Source: Pisaster brevispinus (taxonomy: Eukaryota; Echinodermata; Asteroidea; Forcipulatida; Asteriidae). From it: DNA of 64,000 nt. The position numbers and the translations under genes are program-made. Under the pieces are notes generated by a model that was not told the DNA's origin, searched no databases, and saw only the letters and a list, made by a program, of their open reading frames with translations. The stretch is from NCBI GenBank assembly GCA_023634235.1, contig JAMKCF010000001.1:16502258-16566257 (forward strand), given 5' to 3'. How positions within the stretch are numbered: the stretch's first letter is position 1; each line of letters begins with the position of its first letter. Below, one piece after another: positions 55,431-64,000 of the stretch.

Positions 55431-55731
55431 ACTTTAACGAAAACAAGAGCTGTTTCACTGCGCTTTGCTGCGAAACAGCTAACAAAAACAAAAACTTTAA
55501 CGAAAACAAGAGCTGTTTCGCTGCGCTTTGCTGCGAAACAGCTAACAAAAACAAAAACTTTAACGAAAACAAGAGCTGTTTCGCTGCGCTTTGGTGCGAA
55601 ACAGCTAACAAAAACAAAAACTTTAACGAAAACAAGAGCTGTTTCGCTGCGCTGCGCAACGAAACAGCTAATAATTAAAAAAAAAACTTTAACGAAAACA
55701 AGAGCTGTGTCGCTCGCTGCGAAACAGCTAA
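55431..55731. repeat. Hairpin module array, five units
   Basis: Modules start with actttaacgaaaacaag at 55431, 55494, 55557, 55620 and 55686, so the period is 63 bp, then 66. Each carries AGCTGTTTCGC, a short loop and GCGAAACAGCT. In unit 3 the loop has ttggtgc in place of ttgctgc, and in unit 4 ctgcgcaacg lies between the arms. The minus-strand frames of 84 and 137 residues come from this repeat. Confidence 0.9.
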
Positions 55732-55739
55732 TTATGACA

Positions 55740-56475
55740 CATGGTGAGTGAAGGACTTGGAATGGACAGTATAGGGAAACGTTTGGCATAAATTATTACA
55801 AAATAAATGCCTTACTTTTTTGAAAATACAAGCTTAAACTAAACTAGGCCTATATAAAAATAAAATCGCCACTCAACAAAACATTAATGACATGAATGAG
55901 TAAAACACTTCAATTCACACTCATCTAGGCCATGGTGGCCATGCCTAGGCCTACCTAACTCAGGTAGCTGGTTATGAACGTGCAACAAGCATGATGATCA
56001 ACTAAAATAACACTATCCAACACTACATTAGCCATCGGTTGTGCGTGTACACTTACTACATGTACATAGATAGCAATAAATTGATACATACAAAAACATC
56101 TTCATCAACGTGTACATGTAATGTATGATGTAGTGTTTGTACACGCACAACCGATGACTAAAATAACCCAGAAAAGTACCACATATACAAAGAGCACCTT
56201 TACGAACTATAAGTTAGCAATGACACTGATCATTCTTTAAACAAATTTTAAGGAATATCTACTGAAACATTTCGATAGAATATGAATTTTCTCATTTATT
56301 TCCAATAAACATTTGTCTAGAAACCCTTACCGTTGTTGGAAATGACAGATCTGGTTCCAAAGACGCTGGTTACGCATTACTACGGAAGCCCATTAGTGCC
56401 ACGTTGGGTTTCTCTTTCATGTGGTCGTGTTTCTCTTTCACGGTGGTCGTATTTCTCTTTCACCTGTTGCCGCCA
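55740..56475. other. Non-coding region with an inverted-repeat element
   Basis: No gene. Holds the inverted-repeat element at 56012-56156 and, at 56405-56465, three repeats of gtttctctttca with tggtcgt. Confidence 0.5.
56012..56156. mobile_element. Inverted-repeat element with 11-bp flanking duplication
   Basis: Arms CATCGGTTGTGCGTGTACA (left, near 56052) and its complement (right, ending 56156). The interval is flanked by ACTAAAATAAC at 56001-56011 and 56157-56167. The left arm starts about 40 bp inside the duplication, so the boundaries are uncertain. Confidence 0.5.
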
Positions 56476-56588
56476 CTTAATAACCGGCGGCCGCCACTTA
56501 AATAACCGGCGGCCGCCACTTAATAACCGGCGGCCGCCACTTAAATAACCGGCGGCCGCCACTTAATAACCGGCGGCCGCCACTTAAT
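56476..56588. repeat. GC-rich minisatellite, five GGCGGCCGCC palindromes
   Basis: Palindromes at 56486, 56508, 56529, 56551 and 56572. Spacing alternates 22, 21, 22, 21 because the spacer alternates between ttaaataa and ttaataa. The likely growth unit is therefore 43 bp. It lies about 150 bp before a strong splice donor. Confidence 0.92.
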
Positions 56589-57263
56589 TTTCTGTACGTG
56601 TAAGAGGTGGACCAGCATCATTTTAACCTTTTTGAAACGGTAGCTTTTTCCGATATGCTCGCCTCGTGAATTTTGTTAAGAAATGCAGTCTACGACGAGT
56701 AGAGCGTATTCAAATCAACCAAGTGACGCAAACTGAAAAGGTAAGCATGTTTCAGGTCAAAATTGATAAAACATCGCAAAACTAGTGGACATATATTCGA
56801 TGTTAAGCAATTATTCTGTCTTATGAATCCGCCTGAAAGTTATAATATTTTGAAATAAATCATCAAAAATTCGAAATGAGTGAAAATAATAATTTGTTTT
56901 GGAGTGATTGCCTATAAATAAGCGTTACGTGAAATACAAGTACAACCCATCTGTCTTATTCCCTTCCTGTAATTATTCAAAAATTCAGTCAATTCTTTTT
57001 TGAAGTTGTTTTTATCAAGGACATCCTTTAAGTCTCATTTTAAAAATTTAATTAAAGACGAATGCTATCAATCATAATTGCAATGTTCACAAGTAATCCT
57101 TAATGGCTATATTTACTTAATAAATGGTTTTGATTTGAAACTCTTAAACCATTGAACATAAATAGTATCGGCATGCTCAGAAACTTGACGGTATAGCCTC
57201 AACAAATTCATCAGCTGTGGTTATACTGTTTCAAAAACCAAATCACTATATATTTTCTTAAAG
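56589..57263 (+). promoter_or_regulatory. Possible promoter, non-coding first exon and intron of DDE-integrase gene
   Basis: A strong donor (gaaaag|gtaagcatg, intron starting 56741) and an acceptor-like tattttcttaaag ending at 57263 suggest a 5' untranslated exon before the coding exon. The upstream GC-rich minisatellite could act as a CpG-type promoter. Only the splice-like sequences are seen. Confidence 0.4.
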
Positions 57264-57280
57264 GTGTGACTGAATCAAGA

Positions 57281-58836
57281 ATGGAATACGATGCACACAT
57301 CCAGCTGTACTTCTCTCTAGGACTTCAGTATAAAGAAATAATTAACGCACTGGCACTAAATCATAGAATAGTTGTCAGTATGCGAACTCTTAAACGAAGT
57401 CTAAAGAGACTTAGCCTTTTCCGAAGACAAAACAAATCTGATGTTGAGGATGTTGCCAGGTTCATTGCAGAAAACATAAGGACAGGAAGTCATTACGGAT
57501 ATAGGCTGATGCACCTGAGGTGTATTCAGCACGGATTTGTTGTCTCTCGCGAAACAATTCGACTCCTTATTCAAATTCTGGACCCCGAAGGTGTTCTCCT
57601 TCGTAGCCATAATCGTCTAAGAAGGCGTGCCTATTTTGCTAGGGGACCCAATTTTATATGGCACTTTGATTCCTACGACAAACTGAAACCCTTTGGTTTT
57701 TGTATCAGCGGGTGTATAGATGGATTTCCTAGATTTGTTACATGGTTGAACGTCTATAAAACCAACAGCGATCCTCGTATCATTGGTGGATATTACATTG
57801 ACGCAGTACGGAGCAGAATGGGGCGTCCTAAAACTTGTAAGAGGAGACTGTGGAACTGAAAATGGATCGGTGGCCGCATTTCAAACATTCTTTTCAGACA
57901 GACACTCTTTTATCTACGGAACAAGTCCTCATAATCAAAGAATTGAAACTTGGTGGTGCATCCTTCGGAAATGCTTTTCTCAACACTGGATGAATTTCTT
58001 TGGCCAGCTAAGAGATGAGGGGGCTTTCACTGGATACTTTTTGGATACCAACATCTTGCAGTTTTGTTTTATGAAACTGATACAGGTACGCGAGGTATAC
58101 GTTGTATCTTCAACTCATATACACCAATACAACTGAGGAAATTTTGTATGCCTAAAATTATCCAGTCAAATGTAAACTTGCTCATCATTTTGGGTAAATA
58201 ATTTTACATTGAACCACTACTTTCAGTGAATATGTCATTTGATTTTGACAGCAGATGTCAGCTTAAGTCTACAATTGACAAAATTGATTGATCCAGTTTC
58301 TTGTTACAACTAACACCAGTAAAATAGAGACCAAAGTAAAGTTATCATGAAATTGTGTCACCGACTCTAACCTGATGGACAATCCTGCAATTTTTTTACC
58401 ACGTTTGAGACAATAACGCCACATAACTATATGTGGCCATTAATAATAATATATGATCGTTACTCATGATGGTAAAATTTGATGGACTTTTCAGGATGGG
58501 CTGGATGAAGTGGTTCGCGAATGGAACTGCCACAGAATCAGGAAGTCTACGAACCAGAATGTTCCTAACGGGCGGCACCTGACTTTATACACGATGCCCG
58601 AGTTGCATGGGCACACAGATCAGCTAGCTGATGTAAACATCAGACAGCTTCAACCCTGCTTGGATGAATGTACCTTCACAGACTATCCATGTGATGAGGA
58701 TGTATTTCACTTATGCATTAAGTACATGGTACAGAACAGGGCAAGACCACCAACAAATCATCAACATGCACTGTCTCTTTATTTAAGGTTGCGCACATGG
58801 TTTAGACATGCAGTCAATGAGGTAGACAGGGCCTAG
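57281..58836 (+). pseudogene. DDE integrase-like gene (rve fold), spliced, one frame break
   Basis: ATG 57281 (MEYDAHIQLYFSLGLQYKEI) begins a helix-turn-helix-like N-terminus (NHRIVVSMRTLKRSLKRL). The catalytic core shows Asp in WHFDSYDKLKPFG, a second Asp in LVRGDCGTENGSV and Glu in SPHNQRIETWW. The reading moves to another frame between about 57810 and 57830 (from IIGGYYIDAVRS to LKLVRGDCG). A GT-AG intron of 409 bp (58086-58494) joins FCFMKLIQ to DGLDEVVREWNCHR in phase 0. The protein ends at 58836. Similar proteins are numerous in fish, amphioxus and cnidarians and are annotated as integrase core domain proteins; I believe they come from a DNA transposon group (possibly IS3EU), but this is not certain. 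No TIRs were found nearby. Confidence 0.8.
58086..58494 (+). other. Intron of DDE-integrase gene
   Basis: Donor cag|gtacgcg and acceptor gacttttcag|gatggg. Removing it keeps the frame (phase 0) and joins two blocks that read as one domain. The intron has several stops in all frames. Confidence 0.75.
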
Positions 58837-61800
58837 GACAAAGATGAAAAACATATTGTTGTTAAGACTAGTATTAGCCAAACAAAATTTAAAATGTGAT
58901 TCATAGTCTTTTACTTATATTTCTAAAGCAAACTTTATTCATGTTTCTTATCATAACTCCTCAATTTCCAACATCCTATCAGGTGTTAATTGACTGCAGG
59001 TAAAGCATCAATTTACAATGTTGAGCAAAACACAAACACACACAAACACCGATACCCAGCAAGCGAGAAACAATTCTGCTTAAACTTTAACACGTAACTT
59101 TATTAGCAGTAAATGTTCGAAGGCTGAACAAAAGTCTAAATTATGGCACAACAAAACTATGAGATAGCTTTAGTCATAAGGTAAGACAAAACGATTACCA
59201 AATATGCAATAATTATGAGTAAATACATCATAGTTAAACATGTAGAGGGAAAATGACCATAGCAAGGCAGTACAGCTATTCTGTGCAACTGGAAATGCAT
59301 ATAGTTGCAAACAAAAGCATTAAATCAAAACATGGCATGATCATCATCTTGTGAAGTTACATACGAGGTCTTACGAGACCAATAGAGGTTAAAAAGTCAA
59401 AACTTCGACATAATAATTAATAAAATCATGACTTAGGATAAGTCACACTTGTGACTTAATATCTCCCAACTACAATGTCCTTTCTATACTTCACTAACAA
59501 TCAATTAAAGATCGTATCGCGCAGCAGGTGCAAGATGTGCAAGCAATTCAGGCTGAAATATAAAGTATGCACTGGACGCTATTTTAGTATAAGCAGATCT
59601 TTTGATGCAACAATAGATCGGTGCAGATAATGAGCATTAATACTACCTATGGAATAACAAAATCTTACTGAAATGGAGCCTATTTTGTACATCACAAACA
59701 AAAGATAGAGCTCCAGTTGCCCATCTTGCACCTTGATGCGCTACAATGATCTTTGTTATCAATGCAACTGTAACAATCTTTCAAGTAATTTTTCGTTCAT
59801 ACAATTTTTACTAACAGTCATTAAAATCACAAGAGTTTGCGTGGAGCTTTATGTTGGTCCAAGTTTCAGGTGCACGATTACGATCACAAAATAGGCCTAG
59901 GAAAATACCAAGTTTTAATTTGCTTATTTGTCTTTTAAAGGCATAAACACCCATAACCTGTTGGATCAGATAGGATACCCTGCAGTTTAATTCTATTGCT
60001 GTTGTTGTTAGCAAACAAAATTAAATTGAGGTCAATTGACTTAATTTGTGACAGAAAATATTTGAAAAGTTATTTGGTACAATAAAAACATAAAAAGGTG
60101 TAATGCTGTTCAAATACTCAAATTTATGTGCAACTCTTCACAAATAAAAATGTTAACATCGCAAAACTGTAAACAATGAAGTGAGGCATCCAGTTGACGT
60201 GACCCCCCCCCCCAAAAAAAAAAAACAACAAAAAAACAAAAACAAAAAAAACGTCAACGTCATGAAAGTTAGATGTCGACTTTTCTCGGGATAACGACAT
60301 CTTGAATGTAGGATGCCGACTTCCCGAGATAATTCATCACGGGATGATAACATCCTGAAAATAAATCATCTCAGGATGTCATCATCTTACCTTTATGATG
60401 TCATCATCCTGCAGTAAATTATCTCAAAATTTCAACATTTCTGATGGCATTTCCATCGCTCCGTATGTTTCTTTTAAAAAAAATTCGTAACCTTTCTCGT
60501 AAAGAACCCTGAATTTTTATGCAAGCTTTAATTTCCCTTTTCACAATTTTTTTACCACAATAAATATAACAAGTTCTTCCAAATATAACGTACATTCGTA
60601 GAAGGGACAAAAGGTTCATGGTTGCAATGACAATAGGTTCATGTTTGTCAACATAGGAAAATAAACAATCGAAGGCCTTGATTTGATGCATGCACACTTA
60701 CATTTGGTTTTTTTTGGGGGGGTAACAGATCATGGGTTTAAAAACCTGGATAGCCACTGTTTCTTATGTAAACAACAACAGTAAAACACTTTTTAACAAT
60801 TTAAAAGCAAAAACACTTTAAACACTGTAAAAGCAGCATTAACATCATCAATAAAGCACCATTAACATTAAAACATTATCATGTATCATATCAAGTGGAG
60901 ATGACCACAGAGACAAGTGAAGATGACATTGGGAAATGTTCATAAAAACCAAGAGTTCACCACAGTTAAACTGCATTACTTTGGCAAAGTGGGGTAAATA
61001 TTCTTTAAAACTTGATTTAACAAAATAAAATTCTTTGATCATAAACAGCACAAATTCTCCATCATAAGCAGTGGGGTGGTGATTGTGGTTAGGGATTGTG
61101 TGTTATTTGTGCCTTTTTGGCAATGTTCCTCTCCCTTCGTCAACCCCCTCCCCTTCTTAGCTGTAAAAATCATGCAACCACTATTTCTTATGTCAGAAAG
61201 AAGCAGTAACATTACAACATCATAACAAAAACTTTGATGACAAATTTGGCTTCAGATCCAGCTTAAGCTTGGTTCCTACTTCATGTGCATGATGTCAACA
61301 ACAAGAGTTGAGCACAGGGCAACATACTAGTTCTAATTCACCCTGAATTTATGACGTCAAAGTCGCAAATGTATTCTAATTTGCAGGAAGTATGAACCAG
61401 GCTTTAGGCTCTTTTCGCCTGTTTCAGGCCCGTGCCAAAAATGTACATTTACAAAATTAATGACAGAGCTTAAGCAATAGCCAAGCCAAGGTTTGAAAAA
61501 GGGCCCGAGTGTGTAAGAGTGTTTATAAAATATTGTAAGTGTACCAATAAAATCAAATGGGATTTTAAAAGTTTTCCAAGACCCTCTAATTGTTGAGTCT
61601 TTCTCTGGCTGAATGCTTTAGGGTTGACCCCTCATCTGAATGTCAAAACAATGTTTATGTGTCAAAAAATTTGGTTGTATTGAACACTGTATGTTATACT
61701 ATCATGAGTCAACATTCTTTTTTCCAAATATAAAACAAGCAACTACTGACAAAAATGAGCAAAAACATTGAATAGGGGCCAAATTTATTGATTGGTACAC

Positions 61801-61858
61801 CTTCAAATAACGGAAATTACGATGACAAATTGAAAGTGTAAGAACTCCCAAGATAACT
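58837..61858. other. Non-coding region between convergent integrase and HECT genes
   Basis: No gene was found. A C run and A-rich tract lie at 60206-60250. 60280-60425 holds short inverted and direct repeats built from gataa, catcc, gggatg and tcatcatc. Small frames have no family features. If both genes belong to one transposon this is internal spacer. Confidence 0.45.
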
Positions 61859-64000
61859 CTATACGATATCCATTTGCCAGAAACGGTTTTTTAAAAGAGT
61901 AGAGAATTCAGACTTTAGACACGTATGGATCTCTACCATAGCTTTCAGGCAGTTCCAGCACTGCTCCGCATATATGAGATGTTTGACTCCGAACAGTGCA
62001 TGAAGCGTTGGTTTTTATAAAACGAACAGTTATTGTGCTCCTCACATCATATCTGAGCCAGTGCAGAATCGCAGGAAAAGGCCTAAGACTTCTGCACTGA
62101 TTTCTCGGATGAGTCGCTTGAGGTGGTTGGACAAGGTATTCTGCTCAATATTCATGTCCTCCGGAAACTTCAAAATCTTGAGAACCTTTTTGGCTGTTGG
62201 CAGCAACTCCAAGTAAATTTGTGACAATTTGTTAGCATTCATGTTGAGTAGAGCAAGAGCATCATGCCATATCTGGGCGACAAATGATGGCTTTTGCACA
62301 ATTTCTTTGTGGCCAATTTCTCTCAAAATTTCCTCAAAGTTTTCCTTTGTTGCCATCTTTTTAGCTTCATATATATCAAGACAGTCCTGCAAATCATCTC
62401 CATCGACAGATTCCCAATCTTTCAAAGCTTCTTCAATTACAGTTTTATCCATTTCAGCAACATACTGCAAGAATGGCTGGAGGATGTTGGTTGTTGCTCC
62501 CAAGCATGCATATTCCATGAATGGCGGTGCAAATTGGATAGGGAATATGCCCTCTTGCTTGAAACCCATCACAAGCACCATAGCAACTGATTGCCAGTGA
62601 ATTTCAGACATCATGTCGGATCCATGGCACCTTGAAGTTGTTTCCAACTGTGTACTGCAGGTAAAATGTATCCCAGAATTCAGTAAGAGCATCACGCATT
62701 ACACCACCATTGTCTTCAGCCAACTCCGAAGAACCTTCCTTCAGCATCTTTACTTCATATGTAACTGAAGGAGAGTATGAAGTTTGCATAAAATAGGCAA
62801 TGAGATCTTTGTATGCCATTCCACAATGCACTTCAATCACTGCCACAGGTGTGTCTGATTCTATACTCTCAGGTGGAATGTTTATGTCGAAATCTGCACT
62901 AAGATTTAAGTTGTATGTAGCTGGGTTGAATGTTATTTCACCGGATGAGTTTACATCTCTGACAACTAGATCTTCTTCCAGAAATTCTTGGGGAATGTCT
63001 TTGGCAGCAAAATCTGTGGTGCATTGCATTTGAAGTGCTGTTTGAACCTCTTCGTATCTTGCAACCTCGAGCAAGGACATGGCATCTCCTGTTTCTTCCC
63101 GGACCCCTACATTATCAAAGGGTAAAAACTCAGTTTCATGTTCTGATGGTGCAGACAATGTACTAGAAGCTTGTGTGGATTTCTGATACATCAGCGTATT
63201 CTCATCGGTTTTATCAGGTAGTGCAGATGGCTGGTGTGTGGCTGAATGATGAGAATCATGCTCAATTGTACCTCTAGGTCGCACTACCTCCTTGTTTTTG
63301 CAGGTCAGAGGTACTTCAAAATTAGGAATATCTTCATCACTTGAAGACTCGACATTAGACTTTGCCAGTAAATAGCATCGTAGTTTTTTCTGTCGAAGTC
63401 TCTTCATAAAGGTGTCTGCTGTCTCAGTCTCAAAGAAAGACCTTGATCCAGAAACATCCGAGGCTAAATCAAATGTAAAATCTGCAGATCTTCCAGGAAA
63501 TCCTTCACCATCAGGGAAAAAAGCACATACTGCTTCCTTTATTATGTCGGACTTCCAAACAGGCTTGATCAATCTGCAGTGACTAACACCACCACCATTT
63601 TGACACCTTACTTGTTTGTATTTTCCTTTGGTGTACAGAGAATGTCCAAATGTTACTGCCATGTCTTCTTTTTTCCACCAGTAGTACAAATGCCAGATAA
63701 CTTCTGAACTTTTCTGTCTATGAACTTTTGGGCTTTAGCCTCAGCTTTCTTACTTTTGTCCCCAGGCATCATTTTAGACTTGATTCTTATATTCTCAAGA
63801 AGACGCTCAGTACGTGTATCAGCAGCATCACTTAATTCTTTATCATTTGTTTTAAACTTCATCTGCTGATAAAGTGTCCTTGAAACTTCTTGATGCTCAT
63901 GTGTTTTGTTATTACCGTGCTCTATGTATTCGTTTTCAGCTATGCCTTGTTCTCTATGTGATCTTGCCCAGAATCGTACTGTTATTCGGTCACCTTCATG
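61859..64000 (-). pseudogene. HECT-type E3 ubiquitin ligase-like gene, partial, three frame breaks
   Basis: Minus strand, open to the right edge, so the N-terminus is outside. A basic N-terminal region (KKAEAKAQKFIDRKVQKL) is followed by an acidic linker. The HECT N-lobe comes next (IEVHCGMAYKDLIAYFM; DNGGVMRDALTEFWDTF; IHWQSVAMVLVMGF). The C-lobe contains LGLFLRFCTGSDM and, in a different frame, SHICGAVLELPESYG with the candidate catalytic Cys, ending at TAG 61859. Frames change near 63665, 62610 and 62047. The HECT enzyme takes ubiquitin from E2 to this Cys and then to a substrate. The frame changes are small and fit either decay or sequencing indels. Gene tails of this gene and the integrase face each other. 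Confidence 0.72.

Noticed and set aside
55431..55731. CRISPR-like array (regular repeats and spacers)
   Set aside because: Period 63 with hairpins, but spacers are near-identical A-rich sequence, not unique; eukaryotic context.
55376..55789. 137- and 84-residue minus-strand frames with FVKVFVFVSCFAAKRSETAL repeats
   Set aside because: Translation of the hairpin array.

Overview
The window looks like repeat-dominated DNA from an animal, probably a marine invertebrate. Coding regions are eukaryotic (GT-AG introns, TATA boxes, AATAAA signals). There are tRNA-derived SINEs with a vertebrate/deuterostome-like tail, and almost every recognisable gene belongs to a transposable element. No conserved single-copy host gene was recognised, so the species cannot be named from this sequence alone. 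An echinoderm, hemichordate, cephalochordate or lophotrochozoan would all fit.

Layout. 1-9472: three nearly identical 3,085-bp tandem copies, each built from diverged ~430-bp subrepeats, a LINE reverse-transcriptase C-terminal fragment and two foldback elements. 9499-24604: a 15.1-kb Maverick/Polinton with ~1.04-kb terminal inverted repeats (TIRs) and a 9-bp target duplication. Its plus-strand genes are a spliced DNA polymerase B (broken), packaging ATPase, a small basic protein, a conserved NLS-bearing protein, a chromodomain integrase (frameshifted), a minor capsid protein, a truncated major capsid protein and a frameshifted adenain-type protease. Its minus-strand genes are a WW-PC4 protein and a Cys-rich protein. 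The TIRs carry a cluster of perfect short hairpins, and an 89-bp foldback element sits only in the right TIR. 26439-36427 (with 3' non-coding sequence to perhaps 39 kb): a Helentron-type rolling-circle element. It encodes one giant reading frame (PHD finger, herpes-tegument-USP-like peptidase, OTU peptidase, HUH Rep, Pif1 helicase, EEP endonuclease) interrupted by three in-frame stops and three frame changes.

39.6-42.6 kb: a SINE, short duplications and a foldback-repeat element. 42.6-55.4 kb: eleven monomers of a satellite rich in TGACGTCA sites, arranged as a 4,977-bp four-monomer higher-order repeat present about 2.2 times. It contains hairpin arrays, SINEs and a MITE. 55.4-57.3 kb: a hairpin array, an inverted-repeat element and a GC-rich minisatellite next to a possible non-coding exon. 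57281-58836: a spliced DDE-integrase gene with one frame break. 61859-64000, minus strand: a HECT-type ubiquitin-ligase gene that runs off the window, with three frame breaks.

The Polinton genes form a virus-like replication, integration and packaging set that is no longer intact. The Helentron protein combines nicking, helicase, endonuclease and two deubiquitinase-like activities. The DDE-integrase and HECT genes are convergent neighbours and may belong to one mobile unit. Nearly every long gene carries one or more single frame breaks, which fits either decay or uncorrected long-read indels.
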